Shown here piece by piece: positions 1-11,369 of a DNA stretch of 64,000 nt. The notes below the pieces were generated by a model. That model had not been told where the DNA came from. It worked only from the letters and a program-made list of their open reading frames with translations, and ran no database searches. Within the stretch, counting starts at the first letter, position 1, and each line of letters starts with the position of its first letter. The DNA is from Chlorocebus sabaeus (taxonomy: Eukaryota; Chordata; Mammalia; Primates; Cercopithecidae), in the NCBI RefSeq assembly GCF_047675955.1, contig NC_132915.1, positions 17,775,766-17,839,765 of the forward strand, written 5' to 3'. The position numbers and the translations under genes are program-made.

Positions 1-155
1 TGCTGCGTATGGGCTCACTTTCCTAACTTACCTCGGCACACTCTTTATGTCAGAGGAAATAAGGCTAAAAAGCACTAAATCAGCAGTAATTGTCCAAATG
101 ACTGGAAAATACTTTCATCAGTGAATGGTTCTGTGACCGGCTTCCCTTACACAGG

Positions 156-729
156 TGTATTAGGGTTCTCCAGATGGACAGAACTAATAGGATATATGTA
201 CATATGAAAGGGAGTTTATTAGGGAAAACTGACTCACATGATCACAAGGCATAGTCCCACCATAGGCTGTCTGCAAGCTGGGGAAGAAAGAAGCCAGTAG
301 TGGCTCAGTGCAAGCCCAAAAGCCTCAAAAGCATTGAAACTGACAGTGCAGCCTTCAGTCTGTGACTGAACGCCGAAGAACCCCTAGCAAACCAGTGGCA
401 TAAGTCCAAGAGTTCAAACGCCAAAGAACTGGAAGTCTGAGGGCAGGAGGAACAGATGGAAGCATCCAGCATGAGAGAAAGATGAAAGCCAGAAGACTCA
501 GCAAGTCAGCTTAGCCCACCTTCTTCCACTTGCTTTGTTCTAGCCCCACTGGCAGCCCATTGAATGGTGCCCACTCACATTGAGGGTGGGTCTTCCTCTC
601 CCAGTCCACTGACTCAAATGTCAGTCTCTGCTGGCAACATCCTCACAGACACACCCAGAAACAGTACTTCACCAGCTATCTAGGCATCCTTCAATCCAAC
701 CAAGTTGATACCTAATATTAACCATCACA
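156..729 (-). mobile_element. ERVL solo LTR (MLT2A type)
   Basis: Read on the minus strand this is a solo LTR of the ERVL class. The plus strand starts tgtattagggttctc and ends attaaccatcaca, which are the complemented ends of the MLT2A LTR. The internal block on subtotals of sample description (gcagccttcagtctgtg, tgggtcttcctctcccagtcc, tcacagacacaccc) also matches that family as I remember it. It is flanked by a 5-bp near-duplication, acagg at 151-155 and tcagg at 730-734, as expected for ERVL integration. No internal viral genes remain. Confidence 0.85.
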
Positions 730-1529
730 TCAGGGAATCGGTAAAACTAGAGGGAAAACTCATACGACTAAAACCAGAAAAGATAAAGATGCCACTCTAC
801 TGAATCAAATTGTTAGTCTTAGAAACCAGAATGGAAAAGGAAAGGACAAGGAGAATTTGTGCAACTGTGCTACTTTCTTGTCACACTGTATGAGTCTCCA
901 GTCTCAAATCTCATCAGCATCTGCCTGAGTGTTACAAAATACCCAGAAATAGAGAGATGCCTCAAAAAGCCAGGACTTGGAAGAACTGATTCACTTTAAG
1001 CTTGCTGTAGCCTCTGAAAGCCCAAGGAAAGACCATCCACTTGACTAAGTCAACACTGAGTTGTTAGTTCGAATAACTGTTTTGTTACAGGTTTTGCTGT
1101 TTTCAAATTCTGAGATTATAGACAAGTATCTTTTTATTGTATTTCTAGTAGAAAGTATCCCATAAATTTAAGATTTTTTAATGAAAAGAAAGTATTAGAA
1201 TATCAATACCATTGTACCAATTTAGTTTCAATCAGGAAAACAGAAGACACATCAGTTATTTTAACAAAAAGAAGCAACATGAGGAATTGAAGAAAGAAAA
1301 GAGCAACAAAGGTGACATTGAAATACCTCAGAAGTAATAATTTCTGAGAATTGAAAACTGGCTCCTTTTTTCATGAATTTTGAGACATTGGGCAAGTTAC
1401 TTGGCCTCCTTAAGTGGTCTGATATACCCAGAGTTAGTTAAAGGGTGAGGTTGGAGGGCACAGCTGTCAAGACTTCCCCTTCTTCTAACATCAACTACAA
1501 GTCTAGAGGGTTAGCAAAATCACTCTCAG
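730..1529. other. No recognised feature
   Basis: I see no repeat family, long open frame or regulatory structure in this moderately AT-rich stretch. Confidence 0.5.
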
Positions 1530-1941
1530 CTTTATAATTCACTATAAGAATACACGGAACTCACTGAAAACTATTGTTCTTCAGTTTATATTTATTATAG
1601 ATCAACATCAACCAAAGGAAGACACCACAGGGCGGAGTCTTGAAGGATTCCAAATGTGAAGCTTCCATTGTCCTCAGGACACCTTAGCCTTCTGGCATCA
1701 ATGTATGGCAATATGCATGCAGTGCTGACAATCAAGGAAGCTTGCCTATGCATCAGCGTACAGAGTTTCTACTGAGGCTTCATTATGCAGGCATGATTGG
1801 TTGACTGATTGCCCATATGGCTAAACTCAGTATCTAGGTCAACTGACATCCTGTATTCCAAAGTCCCCACCAATTGTAGGTCTTTCTGATGTGGCCAGCC
1901 CTGACCCTAAGGTTATCGGATGTGGCCATCCTCATCTTAAG
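1530..1941 (-). repeat. Possible old LTR remnant with 31-bp motif repeats
   Basis: The style of this segment (tttattatagatca, a run of short CT-rich phrases, then tgtggccagccctgaccctaagg) resembles antisense ERV1 LTRs, but I cannot name the family. It ends in two tandem copies of a motif beginning gatgtggcca (1888-1918 and 1919-1941). A third, related copy lies just beyond the Alu at 2203-2225. The Alu therefore seems to have inserted inside a short tandem repeat. Confidence 0.3.
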
Positions 1942-2199
1942 AGGTAGGCAGATCATCTAAGGTCAGGGGTTCAAGACCAGCCTGGCCAACATGGTGAAAC
2001 CCCGTCTCTACTAAAAATACAGAAATTAGCTGGGCATGGTGACAGGTGCTGGTAATCCCAGCTACTCGGGAGGCTGAGACAGGATAATTACTAGAACCCT
2101 GGAGGCAGAGATTGCAGTGAGCCAAAATCGTGCCACTGCACTCTAGTCTGAGTGACAGAGTAAGACTCCATCTCAAAAAAACAAAAAAACAAAACAAAA
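1942..2199 (+). mobile_element. Alu, 5'-truncated (AluS-like)
   Basis: A sense Alu lacking roughly the first 45 bases of the left arm. It starts within the box near aggtaggcagatca and runs through the left-arm phrase caagaccagcctggccaac, the middle A-rich linker and the right arm, to the A-rich tail at 2174-2199. The tail is broken up by C residues. Divergence is moderate, typical of AluS. Open frames on the minus strand here are Alu shadows and not genes. Confidence 0.9.
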
Positions 2200-2384
2200 T
2201 CCAGTGTGGTCAGCCCTAGCCTAAGCAAAGCATTTCAATCAGGTATGACAGAGATTACCTTCTAGAGCTGATGGCAAAGGCCATACATCTCTTTAACAAA
2301 ACTAAACTCTCTACTACACATAATACCTCCTAGGTACAGTGACGATATGTGTTGATTTGACCAGAATAGTCCCAGTTTATTCTT

Positions 2385-2887
2385 TTTCTTTTTTAATTTT
2401 TATACTTTAAGTTCTAGGGTACATGTGCAGAACATGCAGGTTTGTTACATAGATATCCACATACCATGTGGTTTGCTGCACCCATCAACCCATCATATGC
2501 ATTAGGTATTTCTCCTAATGCCCCATCTCTCCCCTAGCCACCCACCCCGCAACAGGCCCCGGTATGTGATGTTCCCCTCCCTGTCTCCATGTGTTCTCAT
2601 TGTTCAACTCCCACTTATGACTGAGAACATGCCGTGTTTGGTTTTCTGTCCTTGTGTTAGTTTGCTGAGAATGATGGTTTCCAGCTTCATCCATGTCCCT
2701 GCAAAGGACGTGAACTCATCCTTATTTATGGCTGCATAGTATTCCCTGGTGTATATGTGCCACATTTTCTTTATCCAGTCTATCACTGATGGGCATTTGA
2801 GTTGGTTCCAAGTCTTTGCTATTGTGAACAGTGCCACAATAAACATATGTGTGCATGTGTCTTTATAGTAGAATCATTTATAATCCT
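2385..2887 (-). mobile_element. L1PA 3' end, 5'-truncated
   Basis: The plus strand reads from the complemented L1 3' UTR (actttaagttctagggtaca) into the end of ORF2 (the ttccatggtgtatatgtgcc region). The element is therefore antisense and contains only the terminal ~500 bases. A perfect 14-bp target-site duplication, cccagtttattctt, flanks it at 2371-2384 and 2888-2901, which fixes both ends. ORF2 coding potential is limited to a C-terminal stub. Confidence 0.95.
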
Positions 2888-2901
2888 CCCAGTTTATTCT
2901 T

Positions 2902-3357
2902 AATGCCCTGGAATAATAGCCATTAAAATGTCACACTTCTTTTGACTCTCAAAACTGCCTCAATTGGGCTAATAAACTATGAAGTCATTTGACTTATTGG
3001 CATGAATAATGTTAGAAATATTTACTATCTAGTATAGCATAAATATTGGTCAAATTGCATGGATACTTGCAGCAAACAGGTGGTGGGGCAGTAACTATTA
3101 CACACGGGTGGATTGAGTGCCCTGCTCATCAGGTTGTTGTATTAAATGAACAGGTACCTATAAATCTTAAAAATGGTCACTAACAAATCTCTTTTGGAGT
3201 GAATAACATTTAATGCCTACCGAGCCTCTATTCCTCATTTCCATATTTAAAACAAAATCTTAATTTTTTATTCCATGACCCTTCTACATCCGGGACTTTT
3301 TACCTAGGGTAAGCTGCTCCCATCTCTACATCAATGGATGAATCCTGGTAAGTATAA
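2902..3357. other. No recognised feature
   Basis: Unique-looking AT-rich sequence. I see no repeat, exon-like open frame or motif. Confidence 0.5.
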
Positions 3358-3479
3358 GCTAGTGCTTCTCAAATTTTAGAATCCGCTCAGGAGAACTTGA
3401 AACATCCTGATATTCAGGCTCCATGCCCAGAGAGTCTGACTTTCCTGGCCAGGGAAAGGCCCAAATATTAGCACTTCAA
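3358..3479 (+). mobile_element. MER5-type hAT DNA transposon fragment
   Basis: The phrase agtgcttctcaaattttag at the start and gactttcctggccagg inside resemble the left part of the MER5A element, a non-autonomous hAT-Charlie transposon whose terminal repeat reads cagtggttctcaaac. The right part is missing where the L1 sequence begins. Confidence 0.5.
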
Positions 3480-4119
3480 GAGATACCATCCCACCCCAGT
3501 TAAAATGACTTTTATCCAAAAGTCAGGCAATAACAAATGCTGGTAAGGATATGGAGAAAGAGAAACCCTCATACATTGTTTGTGAGAATGTAAATTAGTA
3601 CAGCCACTGTGGCAAACAGCAGACTCCTCAAAAAACTAAAAATAGAACTACCATATAATCCAACAATCCCACTAATGAGTATATATCCAAAAGAAAGGAT
3701 ATCAGTATATCAAAGAGATATCTGCACTCCTGTGTTTATTGCAGCACTATTCACAATAGCCAAGACACAAAATCAACCTAAATGTCCATCAACTAATGAA
3801 TGAATGATGGACATGCAGTATGTATACATGACGGAATATTATTCAACCATAAAAAAGAATGAAATCCTGTCATTTGCAACAACATGGGTGGACCTGGAGA
3901 ACATTATGTTAAGTCAAATAAGTCAGGCACAGAAAGAAAAATCAGTCACATGTTCTCACTCACATGCGGGAGCTAGGAAAAAAAATAAAAATAAACTTAT
4001 GGAGATCAAGAGTACAATGATGGTTACCAGAGGCTGGGAAGTGTGGCAGGGATTGGGGGGATAGAGTAGCAATGGTTAAGGGGTACAAAAATGCTATTAG
4101 ATAGAATGAATAAGATCTA
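3480..4119 (+). mobile_element. L1M (L1MA-like) ORF2 3' end, host part 1
   Basis: Sense L1 sequence covering the C-terminal part of ORF2. Recognisable phrases include gagataccatcccacc, cacaatagccaagacac and gtccatcaactaatgaatg. It then enters an older-type 3' UTR with gatggttaccagaggctgg, which places it in the older L1MA/PB group rather than L1PA. The frame is broken into the short pieces 3609-3803 and 3804-4064. The same element resumes at 4433-4483 and 5287-5486 after two later insertions. Confidence 0.85.
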
Positions 4120-4432
4120 GGCTGGGCGCAGTGGCTCATGCCTGTAATCCCGGCACTTTGGGAGGCTGACGTGGGCAGATCACCTGAGCTCAGGAGTTCA
4201 AGACCAGCCTGGGAAACATGGCAAAACCCCATCTTTACTAAAAATACCAGAAATCAGCCGGGCGTGATGGTGCATGCCTGTAATCCCAGCTACTTGGGAG
4301 GCTGAGGCAGGAGAATCACTTAAACCCAGGAGGCAGAGATTGCAGTGAGCCGAGATCACGCCACTGGTCTCCAGCTTGGGCGACTGAGAGAGACTCTGCC
4401 TCAAAAAAATAAAAAATAAATGAAAAAAAAAG
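4120..4432 (+). mobile_element. Alu (AluS-like), full length, inside L1M
   Basis: Starts ggctgggcgcagtggctc and carries both arms with the internal A-rich linker. It ends in an A-rich tail of short A runs separated by T and G. It interrupts the L1M 3' UTR, so it is younger than that element. One unusual base pattern, cactggtctccagcttggg, replaces the usual right-arm wording. Confidence 0.93.
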
Positions 4433-4483
4433 ATAAAGTTTTCAGCAGCACAATAGAGTGATGTACTTAAAAATAACTTATTC
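4433..4483 (+). mobile_element. L1M 3' UTR, host part 2
   Basis: A short piece containing agcagcacaatagagtga, which continues the 3' UTR of the L1M element broken off at 4119. It lies between the Alu and the L1PA insertion. Confidence 0.7.
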
Positions 4484-5286
4484 TCAAAAGAAGACATTTA
4501 TGCAGCCAACAAATATATGAAAAAAAGCTCATCATTACTGGTCATCAGAGAAATGCAAATCAAAACCACAATGAGATACCATCTCACGCCAGTTAGAATG
4601 GCAATCATCAAAAAGTCTGGAAACAACAGATGCTGGAGAGAATACGGAGAAATAGAAACACTTTTACCCTGTTGGCAGGAGTGTAAATTAGTTCAACCAT
4701 TGTGGAAGACAAGTGTGGTGATTCCTCAAGGATTTAGAACTAGATATGCCGTTTGACCCAGCAATCCCATTACTGGGTATATACCCAAAGGATTATAAAT
4801 CATTCTGCTATAAAGACACATGCACACGTATGTTTATTGTGGCACTGTTCACAATAGCAAAGACTTGGAACCAACCCAAATGTCCATCAATGATAGACTG
4901 GATAAAGAAAATATGGCACATATACACCAGGGAATACTATGCAGCCATAAATAAGGATGAGTTCATGTTCTTTGCAGGGACATGGGTGAAGCTGGAAACC
5001 ATCATTCTCAGCAAACTAACACAAGGACAGAAAACCAAACACCACATGTTCTCACTCATAAGCGGGAGTTGAACAATGAGAACACATGGAGACAGGGAGG
5101 GGAACATCACACACCAGGCCTGTGGCGGCATGGGGGGCAAGAGGAGGGATAGCATTAGGAAAAAAAGCTAATGTAGGTTACGGGTTGATGGGTACAGCAA
5201 ACCACCATAGCACATGTATACCTATGTAACAAACCTGCACGTTCTGCACATGTACCCTAGAACTTAAAGTATAATAAAAAAAATTT
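4484..5286 (+). mobile_element. L1PA 3' end, 5'-truncated, inside L1M
   Basis: Sense L1 sequence from late ORF2 (ttctcaaaagaagacattta) through the ORF2 C-terminus to the L1PA 3' UTR with its G-rich run (cggcatggggggcaagagg). It ends at gtataataaaaaaa. The longest residual frame, 4746-5072, is a C-terminal ORF2 fragment. I could not find a clean target duplication. It is younger than the surrounding L1M. Confidence 0.93.
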
Positions 5287-5486
5287 TATTGTATGCTTTA
5301 AAATAACTGCAAGAGTAGAACTGGAATGTTTCTAATACAAAGAAATAACATATGTTTAAGGTGATGTATACCCCAATTACACTAATTTGATCATTACACA
5401 TTATATGTCTGTATCAAAAACATCGCATGTGCCCCAAACATATGTACAACTATTTTATACCCCTAATAATTTAAAAAACATTTTAA
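5287..5486 (+). mobile_element. L1M 3' UTR, host part 3
   Basis: Resumes the L1M 3' UTR. It contains ggtgatgtataccccaatta and ctaataatttaaaaaaca, which are typical closing phrases of L1MA-type 3' ends. Confidence 0.8.
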
Positions 5487-6721
5487 AGGCCTCCCTTGTG
5501 ATTCTAGTAAGCAGTAAGTGCCGAGAACCAATAATCTACCCCAATCAGAGTATTCCCGTACTCCTCGATGGTAATTGTATGGGAAAGGGGTTACAGCAAA
5601 ACTGCAAGCTAAGGAGATAGAGATGTGACAAAGTTTCTCCTGCCACTTCCAGAAGAATTTCCTGCAAATGTCTGTCTATCCCGCGAAAAGAATTAACAAC
5701 ATTGTAGCCTAATTGTTTCTCACAATCATCTTAAAGCCACACAGAAAATTACTGTCAGGATGAAGCTGATCATTTGGACATCACAGCAAAAAGGGAGTAG
5801 CTGGGTCCTTGAGGACATGGTGGAGCTCCTGTATCAGAATGGCGCCCACAAGCCCCTCCTTTCTTTGACTGACAGTTACATGAGCCAAGATATTTCCTCA
5901 CTGAGCTTGCTTTTCTGAGGTTTGCAGCTGAAAGCCTCCCAGCTCCTCACTGTCTTGTGTTTTAATCTGTGTCATGGAATTACTCTCTAATTACTCCGCT
6001 AACAATAAAGGAGGATTAATATCATGACTACAAAACACACTTCATTCTATTTGAAAATATGTTTTGCTTTCCATTTTTAAAAGACTTTATCCCACACCAT
6101 AGGGTATACTATTCACAATCCCTAAGATAACCAATATCCTTCAGTGAGTGAATGAACAAACTCCACAGGCAGGTCCCTGCAAATTGGGAGAACTTCCACA
6201 AACCCTTTTGTGGGAGGGACTGCTCGCGTTCCTTGGAGTCTCATTTCGGGTTGGCAGATAATCATTTTTCTAATGCTTCCTGAGTCCTCTCCAGCCCACT
6301 CTGCCCTTCACTGTAAATGCCTGGCTCTAGTGCTCATCCTCGCTCCAAAGCCTTCATGATTCACTTACCCTCTTTTCATTGCTCTTTGAGCCTTGTCCCC
6401 AGGGAACTCTGCCCTGGAATGGACAGCGCTTTCTTGCTCATCATCTTGAAATATCGTTATGTATCAGTAGGCAGGCTCTACCTTCAGCAGGGGGGTGCTG
6501 ACCTGATCTAGCTAAAAAATAAAAATGTGCTCCATGCACTTCACTTTTTTCTTCCTGAGAAAGCGGTGACATCTGCCAAGGATGCTGCTTGCATTGAAAA
6601 TGGTTTCCTAACGAGTCTTTCCACCCAGCTTTGCCCGTAGAGAAAGGGCACTGGGATTGGAGGCAGAGATGTTATAACACCCAACACCATTAAGCCTTCT
6701 CTCCTTCAGGATTGCCACAGA
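5487..6721. other. No recognised feature
   Basis: Unique-looking DNA of mixed composition, without a named repeat or a convincing exon. Short open frames (5387-5620, 6317-6511) show no family resemblance I recognise. Confidence 0.5.
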
Positions 6722-6840
6722 CCCTCAGAGTCTGTATCTGTAAATGGGAATAATTACACCTACATCTCAAGGTAATTGTACAGATTACACGAAATAATGT
6801 TTATAGCATGATTTGGGGAATTGGCCGGCATTCAACATAC
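6722..6840 (+). mobile_element. MIR fragment
   Basis: Contains the MIR core wording: ctgtatctgtaaatgggaat, then tctcaaggtaattgtacaga and an aaataatgtttatagca tail. It is old and diverged, and truncated on both sides. Confidence 0.6.
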
Positions 6841-8021
6841 ATAAAAATTATGTGCATAGATAAAATAAAAACATTTTAGCCAACGTGAAGGTCAATTTTG
6901 CTGCCACTGAGAGACTCTTCTGAGACTGGTGACTCCTGTTGAGTAAGCAGCACCATCCCCATCAATTGGTTATACTGGGGATGGCCTCTTGGCTCCATAT
7001 GAGCAATTCATATTCTCTCTCCCAGGAATTAGAAGGCGGAATACAGAAGCCAATTCATTTAGTTGTAAGAAGCTGAGCTGTAAGATCATAAAAATATGGA
7101 CACTGAGGTCACTGTCATGGAAACAGAGGAGTGAGCAGGAAAGGCAACAGGTAGAGAGAGAAGAGGACAAAGCAGAAGCAAAGAGAGGAGCCAGAGTGAA
7201 CACTCTTTGTAGGGAGAGGAGAGAGAGACCCCACAAAGTCCACCTCCATGGGCCTGAATTTATGTAGCTCATGCATTTATATTTGAAGGCTCTTTGAGAG
7301 CATTTCTATTGCAACAAACAAACCTCAGGACAAACATTAGACAAAGTTGTAGTCACACACTCAAAAGGAAAGGGAGGGAGAGTAAGAGAGAGAGAGACTC
7401 ATCGACAGTCATACATAGATTCAACTCTCTAGCCCTCCAGCTTTTCAAGACTGGTATCTCTTTGCCACCACAGACAGACATATCGCTATTGCCTTAGGGA
7501 CTGTGAGAGAAGAAATCAAATTGGGTGGTGAAGGAAAGTGGACTATTTTGAGATTTCCCCCCAAGAGCAAAAATAGGAGCCATGGTAAGGACCTACAGGC
7601 ATTGCAGTCTAAATGCATCACACATATTCTCCTTTGTACAATCACTGCTCTCCAAAGAGCAAGCCTTGGGCTCAAAGCCTCAGCTTCTCACGCAGAGGCA
7701 GTCAAGTCTCAAGGGCTTGGGGGGAAATACATCAATCAAGCCATTCTTTGGTAAATGTGAGGAACATTAAGATGTTGGTGAGGCCTGTGGCCTGTTATTA
7801 CCATCAACGGTAATATGTGCTTCTACGGAAGTTCTCAGATTAGGGGAATTTTATAAAAACAGCACCATATTATTATATATTATAATGAGGAAGGAAGTGT
7901 ATGGGAGAAGCAATTTTTAGAAAGTAGGATGACAGGGAGATTAAATATTTTCCTTATGGGGTGCCAAAAGGAATGAAATTTATCAGAAATTGGTAAAAGG
8001 GATGAGAATGAGGTGAGGTGA
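6841..8021. other. No named repeat; purine-rich segments
   Basis: The sequence is purine-rich around 7120-7230 and 7360-7400 (aggagagagagacc, agagagagagagactc). I recognise no family. Several overlapping short frames at 7503-7813 and 6970-7272 look like chance. Confidence 0.45.
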
Positions 8022-8190
8022 AGGTCTGATGCCATTTACTAACTGGGTAACCTTAAGCAAGTTCCTTTACTACTCTGTGTCTTGCTTTCCTCACATGTAA
8101 AATGGGAATCATAATAATAAAATCCTTACCTCATAGAGTTGTTTTAGCAATTAGGTGAGAATCGCACCTTGCCAGGCATCAAACACATCT
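8022..8190 (+). mobile_element. MIR
   Basis: Good MIR match in sense: gccatttactaactgggtaa, then cctcacatgtaaaatgggaa, then cttacctcatagagttgtt. The central core is the best preserved part. Confidence 0.75.
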
Positions 8191-9274
8191 CACTGCATAT
8201 TCATCTGTGTTTACTGTCTTTAGCTGGGCTTTCCCAGAGAAAAAAGGACAATGAGACTAGGATTTAGGTGCAATTAATTTATTTGGGAGGTGATCTCAAG
8301 AAGCACCAGCAGGGAACTGTGGAATTGAGATCAAAATATAAAGAAATTAACTTAGGGAGCACTCCAGAGCAGCTATCACTATAGGCACTTGGTTCAGTCA
8401 CACTAAGAGGCCAACGAACTCTCCATCATGGCATTCAGACAATGAGAAGGAGACATATTCAAGGGACATTAAAGTCATCTTGTCATCCCACAAATGTCAC
8501 CATAGGGCATAGACCAACCTGTATTTGACCAACCTTGGCCAGTATTTTTGTTGGGAGACCTGAAATGCCTAAAATTACAGCTTTTGGGTTTGAAAATATG
8601 CCTGATAAAAATTCCAAGCAACCTAGTCATTTCAATAAAGCACGTATGTACAATGGGAATGAAATCACTATATGGATTCCCCAGAGAAGATGAATATCCC
8701 TTAACTTTCTGAATGCCTTCAAGCAAGGGCCTAACCAATGCAATCTGAGGTTCCACGTGGTTTTCACCCAGGCTTCAAGGGAAATAGGGTCACCTTAACA
8801 TTTACTGACTCATATTTCACCCTCATGTCCCCTCTCCAAGTCTGTTCTATTGTTCATCCTGTTATTTCTGGCTGCAGGATGAGGGTCTCACATCTCTTCC
8901 TGAATTCATCTGTCAGTTGACAACTCAAACCTACTAGAGCACCTCTATTCTTACATTGCGGTTCTTCACCACTGTACAAAAGCGAACATCCTTCCCAGAG
9001 TAAATGTCTCTGGATGCTCCCAAATGTCCCTTCCTCCAGGCTCCAGGGCAGCACTGTGTCCCCTAAACTCTCCATGCTGCACAACTCTATTGTGTTCTGG
9101 GGAGGATAAGGTGAGCGCCCCTCTCTGCTTTACAGCACTCTCTACTGCCTGAGGCAGGAAAGTCTGGGTCCCTAAATCTCACCAAGCCCCTGTTTTTAAA
9201 CAGCTCAGTGAGCTTTCTGCCCACAAACACCTTATCCACCGGGCTCACACATAAGCCAGTCAGGCACATAGATC
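8191..9274. other. No recognised feature
   Basis: The opening part (8222-8460) has the feel of an old dispersed repeat but I cannot name it. The rest is unique-looking, and open frames are at most 93 codons with no recognised similarity. Confidence 0.4.
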
Positions 9275-9545
9275 CTTAGTGGACCTACTATGTCTTATAG
9301 GACCCTCATATGATTTAGCCCCTGCTTACCTCTCCAACAGTGTCTCCTATCAATCTTCCTCTCATGCACTCAGCCCCAGGCACATTGGCCTTCTTGATGT
9401 TTCTGGAGAACTCAAGATGCTTTTTCCAGCTTCAGTGCCTTTGTGCTGGTTACTCTCTCTGTCTGGAATGTTCTTCCCCGTGATCTTTGGAAAGCTGACC
9501 CCTTCTTGTTATTCAGAGTTCAGCTTAAATGTCATACTGATCATT
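9275..9545 (+). mobile_element. L2 LINE fragment, part 1
   Basis: Sense L2 3' region. It shows the characteristic run tgtgctggttactctctctg, then ctggaatgttcttcccc, then tcagcttaaatgtcatactg. The apparent 121-codon frame at 9279-9644 is an L2 shadow, not a gene. Confidence 0.7.
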
Positions 9546-9984
9546 GGTGTTAAATTGTCAGCTATCAGCTCAGCGCCAAGCCACCACGCCCATCTAAGGA
9601 TGAGAACTATGTTTCCCAGAGTCCCCTTTTCTGTATGCTTCTAGATGAAGGTTTGCCAAGGAGAGGAGTTCAAGTAAGATGTGGAATGCAGAAGTCACTG
9701 TTCTTGGGAGGTAGTGAGTGTAAGACAAAGCCATTCTCATGGACACACTTCACAATCCTACTCAAAGAGCTAGTATTGTGCTACTTCTTGAACTTCGCTT
9801 TGAGTTCCAGCTTTTCCAGGTGAGAGTGCAAAGAGTTTCTCTGATTCTAGACCTGAAGCTTTTTGGGCCTCCACTCTCCAACTCCTCCCACATTCACACC
9901 ACCCTGTATTCCTGGAATACTTGACTTGCCTCTGTTTTTCTTCCTGGAACCCGGGTTGCTACACCACCTACCTGAAGGAGTTCC
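9546..9984. other. Unrecognised insert between two L2 pieces
   Basis: About 440 bases that do not look like L2. It contains actatgtttcccagagtccc, a phrase seen in several old LTR families, but the family is not clear to me. Confidence 0.35.
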
Positions 9985-10154
9985 TTATTCTCAACCTCAT
10001 CACCCTCTTTCAATTCTCTCCTTAGCACATCTCAGTGATATTTTCTTTCTTCATTTACTTGTTTGCTTTCTGTCTCCATTGCTGCCCCACCCCCACACCA
10101 TAGGAACACAATTGGGAACTTCAGCTATTTTGTTCACTTCTGTTTTGTCCAGTG
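9985..10154 (+). mobile_element. L2 LINE fragment, part 2
   Basis: Resumes L2-like wording, with catttacttgtttgctttctg followed by ttttgttcacttctg. It is then interrupted at the agtg target site of the downstream LTR. Confidence 0.5.
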
Positions 10155-10587
10155 TGTACACCCAGAAAATCTGAGACAGGTGTCAGTTAATTTGGAAAGT
10201 TTGTTTTGCCAAGGTTGAGGATGCACCTGTGAGGCAGCCTCAGGAGGTCCTGATGACGTGTGCCCAAGGTGATGGAGGCACAGCTTGGTTTTATACATTT
10301 TAGGGAGTCATGAGAACATCAATCAATATTTGTAAGAAGTACATTGATTCAGTCTAGAAAGGCGGGACAACTCCAAGCAAAGGCAGAAAGACTCAAAGCC
10401 GGGAGAGGGCTTCCAAGTCACAGAGAGGTGAAAGACAAATGGTTGCATTCTCAGATATGCATCGATCTCAGTGAGCAGAGGGGTAACTTTGAATAGAATG
10501 GGAGGCAGGTTTGCCCTAAGCAGTTCCCCGCATGAATTTTCCCTTTATCTTAGTGAGTTTGGGGGCCCAAGATATTTTCCTTTCACA
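10155..10587 (-). mobile_element. ERV1 solo LTR (MER4/MER61-like)
   Basis: Antisense solo LTR of 433 bases. Its ends are tgtaca on the left and tttcaca on the right, flanked by a perfect 4-bp duplication agtg at 10151-10154 and 10588-10591, typical of ERV1. Read on the minus strand, it carries a promoter-like tataaaac box (complement at 10288-10297) and the gamma-type LTR wording ccttggcaaaacaaac near its end. It splits an older L2 element. I cannot fix the subfamily. Confidence 0.8.
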
Positions 10588-10764
10588 AGTGCAAGGCTTC
10601 AAATAAAGTCCTTCTTTTGAATAGAAGTTCTAATAGCTTCATAATTGTACAACTGGTCAGATGGAAATACAGGAGTAGGAAGAATATTGTTACATGAGAA
10701 TTCCACTAAATAGTACTTACTTATAGAGTACAAACCAGTATAATTTTGACTTCCTTTGCAAAGG

Positions 10765-10890
10765 AAGTACAGATGCATTTATTGAGCACCTACTATAGTC
10801 ATGCCAAGAATTGTGCTAGGATCTTTAACATAAATTATCTCTTTCACTTGCCTATAAAATAAAGTTTCTGTATTATGAGTGCCTAGATTA
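10765..10890 (-). mobile_element. MIR fragment
   Basis: Plus strand shows the complemented MIR 3' part: tttattgagcacctactata, then attgtgctaggatcttta, then ataaattatctctttca. Confidence 0.65.
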
Positions 10891-11369
10891 ATGTAGGATT
10901 CAATAAGCTTCTCAGAAAACTCAGACCAGATGTCTCTATCTTAAATTTCAAGATCTTACTTGGCCCTGGTCCTGGTTCCCTCTAGCCAGAACACAACAGC
11001 AGGCTCCTAGAAGGAAAAATGAACTATTTAAGGATTTCCTGATGGAAGCAGAGGCTCACAGCTTGATATAAACTCAGAGAAGAGCTCTGTGGTCAGTTCA
11101 GAGTCTGATACTTGAGGTTAGAAATTGTGTCTCTGCCAATGCCTCATTTTAAAGCCCAGAATTGTTTCTGGTTGGCCATCTACCAATTAGAAGCAAGACA
11201 TGAATGAAATAAACTAAAACACTACTGTGATGACATACCTGAGATGAGTAATAAAGGTCACCTTCATCTGTAAATAGCTCCTTTTTGATGAGCTCCTTTG
11301 CACATTTCAATACAGTGGACTGTGGCTAAGAGTACAGTGTTCACCTATCTGTGGCTCTCTGCTCCTTCC
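10891..11369. other. No recognised feature
   Basis: Unique-looking sequence without a repeat or exon that I can support. Confidence 0.45.

Noticed and set aside
4746..5072. L1 ORF2-like reading frame
   Set aside because: Real ORF2 similarity, but only a C-terminal piece of a truncated element; not a working gene.
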